This document shows, in pieces, positions 8,522 through 15,277 of a DNA stretch of 39,537 nt; within the stretch, counting starts at the first letter, position 1; every line of letters starts with the position of its first letter. The DNA comes from JBBIJR01 sp037445875. Its GTDB lineage: Bacteria > CLD3 > SB21. The notes under the pieces were generated by a model. The model was not told the origin of the DNA, ran no database searches, and saw only the letters and a list, made by a program, of their open reading frames with translations. Position numbers and translations under genes: made by a program. The stretch spans positions 1-39,537 of the forward strand of contig JBBIJR010000029.1 of the NCBI GenBank assembly GCA_037445875.1, read 5' to 3'.

Positions 8522-9070
8522 TCAAAGCATGAAGACTTCTTCCAATCGTCCCTGCAGCCGGTCCAACTGGTGGCGGACGGAGCCGTCGATGACGGTGTCG
8601 CCGATCCGGATTTGGACACCGCCGATCAGCGCCGGGTCCGTGCGGAAACTCAACCGGGGCGTCTTGCCCGTAAGCGTTTTCAATTTACCCGTGATGACCT
8701 CGACCTGCTCCGGATGCAACTCCACCACCGAGGACACTTCGACCGGAATCAGGTTCAGGACCTCATCACGGTATTGTTCGAACGCCTCGATGATCTCCGG
8801 CAGCAGATTCTCGCGATGTTTTATGCACAACGTCATCAGAAACTCGAGAGTTGCATCGCCGACCTTCCCGTCAAACAGCGTCCGAAAGGTTTCCCTTTTC
8901 TGGGGCTCTTTGATGATCGGATTGTGCAGAAATTGCCGGAATTCCGTCGATTGCTCGATCGTGGACTGGACCTTTTGTAGGTCATCGTGGATCTTTTCCA
9001 GCAGACCCCGATGTGCGGCCACCTGCATCAGGGCGCCGGCGTACCGGCGAGCGGCTTTGAGGTTCTTCAT
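8522..9070 (-). CDS. atpH: F-type ATP synthase delta subunit
   Basis: This 182-residue protein is the peripheral-stalk delta subunit (OSCP), which joins F1 to the b subunits. The start is set at the ATG encoding MKNLKAARRYAGAL, the conserved N-terminus ('ARRYAxAL'). The frame continues upstream to 9202 but that part overlaps atpF and is low-complexity Arg/Ser. The C-terminal 'DPALIGGVQIRIGDTVIDGS' is the family signature. It lies 31 bp after atpF. Confidence 0.95.
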   Translation of the reverse strand: MKNLKAARRYAGALMQVAAHRGLLEKIHDDLQKVQSTIEQSTEFRQFLHNPIIKEPQKRETFRTLFDGKVGDATLEFLMTLCIKHRENLLPEIIEAFEQYRDEVLNLIPVEVSSVVELHPEQVEVITGKLKTLTGKTPRLSFRTDPALIGGVQIRIGDTVIDGSVRHQLDRLQGRLEEVFML

Positions 9071-9101
9071 ACGATACGGTGAACTCCAGGTGCGATGAGC
9101 G

Positions 9102-9650
9102 TCAGTTGCGTCCTTCCGGCATTTCTTTGATGAAATCGTCGACGATTTTGCGGTGTTTCTCGATGTCCAGAGAGGTCGCGATGATCTTGCCCGCCGCGGC
9201 AACCGCCATGTGTGCCACTTCTTTCCTCAACTCGACGAGAGCGGACTTCTTGTCGTTGTCGATTTCTTTCTTGGCAGTTTCCAGGACCTTCGCGGCCTCC
9301 TCTTTGGCCTGATCCACGACATCGGTCTTCAGCTTTTCGGCGGCCTCTTTGGCGTGGCGCATCAATTCCTGCGCTTCACGCTCCGCCCGAGCAATCAATT
9401 CCTCGTTCTTCCGGCTCAACGCTTCAGCCTCGCGCCGGGCCTTTTCGGCCTGATCGAGAGAGTCCTTGATCTTCGCCTCCCGTTCCTGCAACGTTTTCAC
9501 AATGGGCTTCCACGCAAACTTGCCCAGAAAAAACAACAGGAGGAAAAAGGTCACCGCAGTCCAGAAGATCAACCCCGGATCGATGTCCAGCAGGCTTCCC
9601 TTGTGCTCGCCACCGCTCGAAATCATCGTCATCAGCCAGAGTACGTTCAT
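9102..9650 (-). CDS. atpF: F-type ATP synthase b subunit
   Basis: This 182-residue protein has one membrane helix near the N-terminus ('LIFWTAVTFFLLLFFLGKFA', about residues 27-46), followed by 'WKPIVKTLQEREAKI'. A long charged coiled coil rich in Ala, Glu and Lys runs almost to the end, as in the peripheral stalk dimer. Only one b-type gene is present, so a homodimer is expected. It sits between atpE and atpH in the usual order. Confidence 0.95.
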   Translation of the reverse strand: MNVLWLMTMISSGGEHKGSLLDIDPGLIFWTAVTFFLLLFFLGKFAWKPIVKTLQEREAKIKDSLDQAEKARREAEALSRKNEELIARAEREAQELMRHAKEAAEKLKTDVVDQAKEEAAKVLETAKKEIDNDKKSALVELRKEVAHMAVAAAGKIIATSLDIEKHRKIVDDFIKEMPEGRN

Positions 9651-9751
9651 GGTATGTTCGCCTTGTTTACGATTCTCCGCGGTGTTTGCACGACGGGAAC
9701 GGTTCCCATCGCCCGGTCAACACGCGCGCATTCCGAATAAGCGGCCGGTGG

Positions 9752-9979
9752 TTACTTGAGGGCCAACAGAATACAGATAACTTCGGCAAAGAGGGCCACA
9801 CCTTCGATCAGTGCCGCGGCAATGATCATCGACGTACGGATCGTGTCCGCCGCTTCCGGCTGACGAGCGCTCCCTTCCAGCGCCGACGCCGCCAGACGTC
9901 CGATACCCAAACCGGCTCCCAGAGTCGCCAAACCAGCACCGAGACCCGCCGCCAGATAACCAAGACCTAGAGCTTCCAT
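9752..9979 (-). CDS. atpE: F-type ATP synthase c subunit
   Basis: This 75-residue, two-helix subunit forms the rotor ring. Helix 1 is Gly/Ala rich ('LGAGLATLGAGLGIGRLAAS'), the polar loop is 'RQPEA', and helix 2 carries the ion-binding Glu in 'AALIEGVALFAE'. The residue after this Glu is Gly rather than Ser/Thr, and the helix-1 position occupied by Gln in sodium-binding rings is Ile here. This points to proton rather than sodium coupling, inferred from family knowledge. GGAGG precedes the ATG. Confidence 0.97.
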   Translation of the reverse strand: MEALGLGYLAAGLGAGLATLGAGLGIGRLAASALEGSARQPEAADTIRTSMIIAAALIEGVALFAEVICILLALK

Positions 9980-10031
9980 GAAATGACCTCCGTAATAGTA
10001 GGGTGAATGAGATTGTGCAGTTCCATGCTCT

Positions 10032-10961
10032 TCATGATGTCAGTCCGAGACCCTCCGACGGCGTATGCTCGTCATGTTCGTGACCGTGCAGCCCCATTCC
10101 AATGAACAGTGCGGACAACAGCGTGAAAATGTATGCCTGCAGAAAAGCGACGAACAACTCCAGAACGTAAATAAACAGAGCAAATCCGACCGAAACGGGA
10201 GTGATAACAAACCAATACTCTTTAAGCACGAAGATCAGGCCGATCAGGGACAGAATGACGACGTGACCCGCCGTCATGTTCGCAAAAAGCCGGACCGAGA
10301 GGGCGAACGGCTTGGTGAACAGGCCCACGATCTCGACGGGAACCATGATCGGCCACAGCAGCCAGTGCACGCCCGCAGTCAAATGCCTGAGATAACCCAA
10401 CAGGCCCTGGGAGCGGATCGCCGTAATCTGAGTCAGCAAGAACGTGCACACCGCCAACGTGGCCGTCACGGAGATGTTTCCGGTGGCCGTGGCCCCATAC
10501 GGCACGAGTCCCAGAAGATTCATCAGCAGAATGAAGAAGAAGATCGTGAGGAAGTAGTTGAGGTACCGGTCGGTCTTTGAGCCAAAATTCGGCCGGACAA
10601 TTTCCTCGCGGATGAACACGATGATGGATTCGAGCAGATTGTAGAAGCCGGAGGGAACGAGTCGTGGGCGCGATAGCACCGCAAAGACAAGCACAAGGAG
10701 CAACGCCACCAACCACATCATCACGACGTGTTTGGTCGGCGACAGATTGAGGGTCAGTCCTCCGATCGTAACGTCCGCAAAACGCGGCAGGTCCACGTAA
10801 CCAATGAAGGGAAGTTCGATCTGATGGGAATTGGTAATGTGGTGGATAATCGTACCGCCGATATCCACCTTATCGCCGTGGTCCGCGGCGGTTTGAACCG
10901 CGGCCGAGTCCGTGTGTGCCTCCACCTGCTGCAACAACATGCTCACCCTGTTCCATTTCAT
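10032..10961 (-). CDS. atpB: F-type ATP synthase a subunit
   Basis: This 309-residue membrane protein forms the proton half-channels. The essential Arg lies in 'LSVRLFANMTAGHVVI' and the last helices read 'LELFVAFLQAYIFTLLSALF'. The N-terminal stretch before the first helix is long (about 75 residues, with 'HITNSHQIELPFIGYVDLP'), as in other FCB-group a subunits. The C-terminus ends with a His-rich tail ('HGHEHDEHTPSEG'). It is 78 bp from the upstream atpI-like gene and 52 bp from atpE. Confidence 0.96.
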   Translation of the reverse strand: MKWNRVSMLLQQVEAHTDSAAVQTAADHGDKVDIGGTIIHHITNSHQIELPFIGYVDLPRFADVTIGGLTLNLSPTKHVVMMWLVALLLVLVFAVLSRPRLVPSGFYNLLESIIVFIREEIVRPNFGSKTDRYLNYFLTIFFFILLMNLLGLVPYGATATGNISVTATLAVCTFLLTQITAIRSQGLLGYLRHLTAGVHWLLWPIMVPVEIVGLFTKPFALSVRLFANMTAGHVVILSLIGLIFVLKEYWFVITPVSVGFALFIYVLELFVAFLQAYIFTLLSALFIGMGLHGHEHDEHTPSEGLGLTS

Positions 10962-11039
10962 GACACATAATCCTGGTTATCTCCGCGTCTGTTCTGCCGC
11001 CGGGTGAACCCGGGCGTGAATGGATGCTGCGAGAATCTA

Positions 11040-11423
11040 TTACGCCTTAGCCAACTTCTTCGTCTGCAATCCCCTGTGCACGAAAAACAATTCCACGATC
11101 TGAAACAACAGATAATAGATGCCGAACGCCGTCAGAAACAACGTCACTTCCGACTGCACGAGCCGAACCCACAGGACTACGGCCATACCAACGACCGCAA
11201 GGCGGATACCGATACCGCCCATCACGACGGTCATGAACACCTTCAAGGGTCTGGCGATGGCCCAACGTATCATGTAGAAACCGACCAGCACGTGCGCCAG
11301 CGCCAATCCCAGTCCGCTTAAGACGGCCGCCATTTCTCCTGCGCTCTCCAGAAACGCATTCAAGATCAGCAAAACAACGATCGAGATCGATCCGATCACC
11401 ATCCAGAATAACTTTTGTCCCAA
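11040..11423 (-). CDS. atpI: ATP synthase subunit I-like membrane protein
   Basis: This protein of about 127 residues has four predicted membrane helices, including 'WMVIGSISIVVLLILNAFL' and 'LGLALAHVLVGFYMI'. It matches the AtpI family in size, topology and position directly before atpB. AtpI is thought to assist c-ring assembly or act with AtpZ in ion transport. No ATG gives a full-length protein: the TTG at 11423 is chosen because AGGAAGG lies nine bases upstream, just over the atpZ stop. A TTG at 11462 would overlap atpZ, and an ATG at 11402 has no clear ribosome binding site. Sequence divergence is high, so the assignment rests mostly on topology and context. Confidence 0.75.
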   Translation of the reverse strand: MGQKLFWMVIGSISIVVLLILNAFLESAGEMAAVLSGLGLALAHVLVGFYMIRWAIARPLKVFMTVVMGGIGIRLAVVGMAVVLWVRLVQSEVTLFLTAFGIYYLLFQIVELFFVHRGLQTKKLAKA

Positions 11424-11427
11424 TTCG

Positions 11428-11688
11428 CTAAGCCTTCCTTTTCGATTTCGGCAACTTCGCAATCATCCGAAACAGGTTGAAAAAACCACCGAACAAGCCC
11501 AGGAAGACACCGATCAGCAGAAACAGAACGCTGGTCTCCCATCGCTGATCCAGCCAGTGGCCCAGCCAGGCCAGGAACCCGAGCGTCAAAGCAAACTGCC
11601 AGCCCCACGTGAGAAACGGCCCCAGTTCATGCATCGTTCGCATGAACGAGGTTCCCGGGCGCTTTTCTTTGGGCGGTTCATGAATCAC
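11428..11688 (-). CDS. atpZ: AtpZ-type F0F1 ATPase-associated protein
   Basis: This 86-residue protein has two membrane helices ('WQFALTLGFLAWLGHWLD' and 'VLFLLIGVFLGLFGGFFNLF') separated by a short polar loop, the architecture of the AtpZ/AtpI family. The 'GHWLDxRW' and 'GxFxGxxGGxxNLxR' patterns are typical. It starts with GTG, overlapping the bactofilin stop codon by four bases (GTGA), so translation is coupled. The next gene starts about five bases after its stop. Confidence 0.88.
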   Translation of the reverse strand: MIHEPPKEKRPGTSFMRTMHELGPFLTWGWQFALTLGFLAWLGHWLDQRWETSVLFLLIGVFLGLFGGFFNLFRMIAKLPKSKRKA

Positions 11689-12098
11689 AATTTGCTGGCA
11701 ATCTTCATTCCCTCTGCCATGGAGGGTTTTTCACGGTTATCGCGCATGGCGCATTTGCCTTCGTACAGGGCTCCTTCGTCGACCACCAGCCGTCGAGCCC
11801 GTATATCGCCGCTGACGCTGCATTTCGCTTCCAGGACGAGTTTTTCTTGAGCCGTGAGATTGCCGTTCACACGCCCCCCCACGACGATGTTCTTGGCTTC
11901 GACGTCTCCTTCCACCACGCCCGTGTTGCCAATCGTCACCAGATCTTGCGATGCCACCTGGCCCTTGATCTCGCCTTCTACGCGGATGCTCGCAGAAGCC
12001 GAAATGGAACCTATGATGACCGTTCCCCGTCCGATGAGGTTCAGACTATGGCCACCTTGTTCTGGACCGTTTTTTTCCTTGGAAGTGCCGAACGACAT
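11685..12098 (-). CDS. Bactofilin (polymer-forming cytoskeletal protein)
   Basis: This 137-residue bactofilin polymerises without nucleotides into filaments and commonly localises cell-wall enzymes. The core (about residues 22-118) is a right-handed beta-helix of short repeats rich in Gly and Val, for example 'GSISASASIRVEGEIKGQV' and 'VEGDVEAKNIVVGGRVNG'. The N- and C-terminal tails are short and disordered. It lies 12 bp after an M23 endopeptidase gene, a pairing known in cell-shape modules of other bacteria, and overlaps atpZ. Confidence 0.93.
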   Translation of the reverse strand: MSFGTSKEKNGPEQGGHSLNLIGRGTVIIGSISASASIRVEGEIKGQVASQDLVTIGNTGVVEGDVEAKNIVVGGRVNGNLTAQEKLVLEAKCSVSGDIRARRLVVDEGALYEGKCAMRDNREKPSMAEGMKIASKL

Positions 12099-12110
12099 GG
12101 TTCCACCTTT

Positions 12111-13013
12111 TTATTTGTGCGCAACGCTGTCGCCGCGTACGACGGACAGGGCCTGTTGCAGCGGATAAATGTACTCCGCAGGATCCTGAGGGATCCCGTT
12201 CTTCCATACTTCAAAATGCAGATGGGCTCCGGTGGCCAGGAGTCCCGTCCTTCCCAGCGTTCCTATGATCTGGCCGCCCTTGACGAAAGAGTGCTCGCGG
12301 CACAGCGGGTACTGCAGGTGCTTGTATACGGTGAAAAAGCCGTATCCGTGGTAGAGCACAATCGTGTGGCCGTAGTCGGTCAGCCAATCGGCCAACACCA
12401 CCCATCCGTCGGACGCAGCCGTAACGGGAGTTCCTTCTTCACCGACAATGTCTATGGCCGGGTGATAAACACTGTGGGGGTCGGTTGCAAGACTGAATCC
12501 CCGCCCCACAAACCGGCTGTTCACCGGCATCTGGGAAGGCACGACCCTGGAAAGCAGGAGATAATCTTGCACAAGGGCCCGCCCGCTCTCGTCGAGGCCG
12601 CCCGGATCCTTCGCGGCCGCATACTCCTGGGGAGCGGCCCAGAAGGCCATCCCTTCGGCGGCTTCTTCGGATTCGGTATGGTTTCGGACCGAATCACCGA
12701 CCATGCCAAGCACCAGTCGGATCTTCTCATTCTCCTGACGAATCTTGCGGTACTCTCTCTCGATCAACTGGATGCGCTTGTTGTCCGCCACGAGTTGGTC
12801 GTAGTGGTCGCGGAGGTCATCGTAGTAAAATATCTTATAGGCGTTGAAGTAATAGTATATCAAAGAACCGACGAGCACAACGGCCAGCATGACCGCCAGC
12901 CCGACCAACAGGCGCAGCCGGCTGAGCTTCATCCGGAAGCTTTTGGGGTCCGAACTCGCGTCAAACATGACCAGCAAGGTCACATACTTGCTTGGCGCTT
13001 TGTCTTTGTTCAT
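12111..13013 (-). CDS. M23 (LytM-type) peptidoglycan endopeptidase, membrane anchored
   Basis: This protein of about 300 residues has a short basic N-terminus, one membrane helix ('LLVGLAVMLAVVLVGSLIYY') and a coiled-coil segment ('LVADNKRIQLIEREYRKIR'). A C-terminal M23 domain carries the zinc ligands in 'HPAIDI' and 'HLHFEVW', so the active site looks complete. It should cleave peptide cross-links in the periplasm. The ATG at 13013 is chosen; GTG codons upstream (13061, 13040) would add a polar tail before the membrane helix. It is the first gene of the bactofilin-atp operon, about 90 bp after the predicted transcription start. Confidence 0.9.
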   Translation of the reverse strand: MNKDKAPSKYVTLLVMFDASSDPKSFRMKLSRLRLLVGLAVMLAVVLVGSLIYYYFNAYKIFYYDDLRDHYDQLVADNKRIQLIEREYRKIRQENEKIRLVLGMVGDSVRNHTESEEAAEGMAFWAAPQEYAAAKDPGGLDESGRALVQDYLLLSRVVPSQMPVNSRFVGRGFSLATDPHSVYHPAIDIVGEEGTPVTAASDGWVVLADWLTDYGHTIVLYHGYGFFTVYKHLQYPLCREHSFVKGGQIIGTLGRTGLLATGAHLHFEVWKNGIPQDPAEYIYPLQQALSVVRGDSVAHK

Positions 13014-13110
13014 GTTGGAGGCCCGCTCCTCCGGACTCACGACACCGTCACACGACGGCACCCAGACGGCATCTTAGAGAACATTTTCACAATATGCAAA
13101 AACGCACCGA

Positions 13111-13139
13111 AATATATTCAAATCGAAAAGGTTTGTCAA
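13111..13139 (-). promoter_or_regulatory. Sigma-70-type promoter of the M23-bactofilin-atp operon
   Basis: On the minus strand a perfect -35 box TTGACA (13139-13134) is followed after 17 bp by TATATT (13116-13111). The predicted start is near 13104, giving a leader of about 90 nt before the M23 gene. No other strong promoter is seen before atpC, so this probably drives the whole 9.8-kb operon. Confidence 0.75.
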
Positions 13140-13243
13140 ACTGTTTTTTCAGAATCTCTGCCATTCATTTTCTTATAATACATAAACTTAACCCTCCGAG
13201 AATGCAAGGCGGTACGACCGGCGGAGTGATGGCCATTCGCCGT

Positions 13244-13999
13244 CTAGTCGACCGGTGAATCAGCCTCCGGCCACACGGCAGTCAGAAGATGGGGCAGTAT
13301 CTCGCCGGAGGGACCTGTGAGGACAGCACCTGCGTGGACACTCAATGGGGTTGCGTCAGGATTGATCTCGACGACAAAGGAGCCATGACGGATTGCTTCG
13401 TACGCCAGGCCGGCGGCAGGATAAACGATACCGGACGTGCCGATCGAAAAGAATGCCTCACAGGTCTGCGATGCCTTCACGGCCTCGGCCATTTCACGGC
13501 TGGGCAGCATTTCACCGAACCACACTACATCCGGACGCAGGTAACTCCCGCATTTAGGACATCGCGGAGGTACTTCTCCGGTTTCGAGCCATTCATCGAC
13601 GACCGTGTCCTCCGCAAAACACTTCGTACGGAAGATGTTGCCGTGCAGCTCGAGTACATTGCGGCTGCCCGCTCGGCGATGGAGGTTATCGATGTTCTGC
13701 GTAATCAGCGTGAAGCGGGCTACACGCCGTTCAAGCTCGGCCAGCGCCCGATGGCCGGGATTGGGCTCGACGGTCTTCATCATCTCACGCCGAAGCGCGT
13801 ACCATTCCCATACGGTTTTGGGGTCGCGACGGAACGCCTCGGGCGTTGCCAGGTCCTCGGCGCGGAACGTCGACCACAGACCGGTCTGGGCATCTCGGAA
13901 CGTCGGAACGCCGCTCTCCGCCGATACGCCCGCTCCGGTCATTACCGCCACGGATCGCGCGTTCCTCAGCGCCTCGATCAGCCGTCTCGAAAACTCCAT
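13244..13999 (-). CDS. cobB: NAD-dependent protein deacylase (sirtuin, CobB type)
   Basis: This 251-residue sirtuin removes acyl groups from lysines using NAD. The NAD-binding motifs are 'GAGVSAESGVPTFRD' (about residues 22-36) and 'TQNIDNLHRRAG' (100-111), and the catalytic His is H119 in 'LELHGN'. Y67 and R70 ('YALR') match the Tyr-x-x-Arg pair that lets class III sirtuins accept succinyl or malonyl groups. Zinc ligands are C147 and C150 ('CPKC') and C127; the usual second Cys of the first pair is replaced in 'KCFAED', so the zinc site has three visible Cys. It is divergent from the response regulator gene, with 94 bp between them. Confidence 0.93.
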   Translation of the reverse strand: MEFSRRLIEALRNARSVAVMTGAGVSAESGVPTFRDAQTGLWSTFRAEDLATPEAFRRDPKTVWEWYALRREMMKTVEPNPGHRALAELERRVARFTLITQNIDNLHRRAGSRNVLELHGNIFRTKCFAEDTVVDEWLETGEVPPRCPKCGSYLRPDVVWFGEMLPSREMAEAVKASQTCEAFFSIGTSGIVYPAAGLAYEAIRHGSFVVEINPDATPLSVHAGAVLTGPSGEILPHLLTAVWPEADSPVD

Positions 14000-14093
14000 A
14001 CGCGGCCCTCCCCGGCAACATTCGCTTTACTTTGTGGGCTGTAATCTCTACTTTTTTTCGACTATATTCAAACTAGAAGACACGTGGAGGATC

Positions 14094-14759
14094 ATGAGTA
14101 AACGCTCGATCGTGGTCGTCGATGACGATCCGGCCACCAGGACCGTTGTGGAAGAATTGGTGCAGCGTGCGGGTTTCGACGTCGTTTCCATCGATATCAC
14201 ACAGAAGGCACTGGCCTATTTTGACCGGCCTACCGAGACCGTCGCTATGGTCATCGCCGATATGACGATGCCGCCCTCGGACGGCATTGCCTTTCTGAAA
14301 GAGGTCAAAAAGCGTCCGGCCGTTCGGACCGTTCCTTTCCTTTTTCTTTCTGCCCTGAACGACACCCAGGTGCTTATCAGCGCTTTTCAGCAGGGAGCCG
14401 TAGACTACTTTATCAAGCCGATCAAACGTGAATTGTTCATCGCGAAGATACGCTCGATGGTCGATGCCTTCGAGCAGAGCGTTCAGGGTGCCCGGACACT
14501 GCTCAGCGGTCGGTTAATAGATACGCCCGTCGAGGAGATTCTCGTATGGTGCGACCGGGAGAGTTTGAACGGATTCGTGCGGATCGAGCGGGATAACGGG
14601 GAAGTGGGCTGGATAGGTTTTGTAAAAGGACTACCCGAACGCATCGAGATTCGCGACTCGGAACAGCACATGCAGCACACCGATACAGAGGCCTTCGAAA
14701 GGATCCGGGAGTGGACCGACGGAAGGTTTGAAGTACGAAGAGGCGACGAGCAGGACTAG
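14094..14759 (+). CDS. Response regulator with receiver and DUF4388-like (PATAN) domain
   Basis: This 221-residue protein has a receiver domain (residues 1-120) with acidic pocket D10-D12, phosphoacceptor D56 ('VIADMTMPPSDG'), S86 and K108 ('FIKPI'). The C-terminal half (about 128-220), with 'LLSGRLIDTPVEEILVWCD' and 'GEVGWIGFVKGLPERIEI', resembles DUF4388. That domain replaces a DNA-binding domain in some gliding, motility or second-messenger regulators. The ATG at 14094 follows GTGGAGG. A TATATT at 14063-14068 could be a -10 box but has no good -35. No histidine kinase gene is nearby. The target is unknown. Confidence 0.88.
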   Translation: MSKRSIVVVDDDPATRTVVEELVQRAGFDVVSIDITQKALAYFDRPTETVAMVIADMTMPPSDGIAFLKEVKKRPAVRTVPFLFLSALNDTQVLISAFQQGAVDYFIKPIKRELFIAKIRSMVDAFEQSVQGARTLLSGRLIDTPVEEILVWCDRESLNGFVRIERDNGEVGWIGFVKGLPERIEIRDSEQHMQHTDTEAFERIREWTDGRFEVRRGDEQD

Positions 14760-14773
14760 GGCGGAGTCACCCC

Positions 14774-15271
14774 CTACAAACCCGCCTCCCGAAGAGCCCT
14801 GAGGAACCGTTCACGCGTCTGCATGCCGATCATCGTACGGACGATTCGCCCTCCCTTGTCGATAATGACCGTCGTCGGAAACGCCTGCACTTCGAACTGA
14901 CGGGCAAAGGCATCGTCGCCGTACCACACCGGATAGTTGATCTTCAGGGCCTCCACCACCGGTTTGGCCTTGTCCGGCGAACCCGATTCCAACAGTACAC
15001 CGAGCACGACGAGATCGTTGCCCTTGTGTTCCTCGTAGATCGCATTCAGATCCGGTACTTCATGAAGGCACGGCTTGCACCACGTCGCCCATATGTTCAG
15101 GAGCACGGTTTTGCCGTGATATTCGGATAGGCTCACTTTGTTTCCGTTGAGGTCCTGGACGGTGAAATCGACGATACCCGGAGCCGTTTCCTTCTTGCCG
15201 CAGGCGGCCAGGGCGGTCACCATAAGGATCCTTGCAATCCATCGCATCGCATATCGGAACATTCGTGACAT
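14774..15271 (-). CDS. TlpA-like thioredoxin-fold lipoprotein
   Basis: This 165-residue protein has a lipoprotein signal (lipobox LAAC, C24) and a thioredoxin fold with active site WCKPC (C65, C68) and cis-proline P132 ('AFPTT'). It should be membrane-anchored in the periplasm and reduce disulfides, for example in cytochrome c maturation, receiving electrons from the DsbD homologue encoded just upstream. The ATG at 15271 touches an AGGAAAGG site; the ATG nine bases later (15262) has better spacing and may be the true start. It is the last gene of the rlmN-DUF5678-dsbD-tlpA operon. Confidence 0.92.
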   Translation of the reverse strand: MSRMFRYAMRWIARILMVTALAACGKKETAPGIVDFTVQDLNGNKVSLSEYHGKTVLLNIWATWCKPCLHEVPDLNAIYEEHKGNDLVVLGVLLESGSPDKAKPVVEALKINYPVWYGDDAFARQFEVQAFPTTVIIDKGGRIVRTMIGMQTRERFLRALREAGL

Positions 15272-15277
15272 CCTTTC

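Noticed and set aside
11847..13178. 443-codon plus-strand open frame opposite bactofilin and the M23 peptidase
   Set aside because: The minus-strand genes have clear families, a promoter and normal composition; the plus-strand translation shows no domain.
14063..14068. TATATT as the promoter -10 box of the response regulator gene
   Set aside because: No acceptable -35 box lies 16-18 bp upstream, so it is not listed as a feature.
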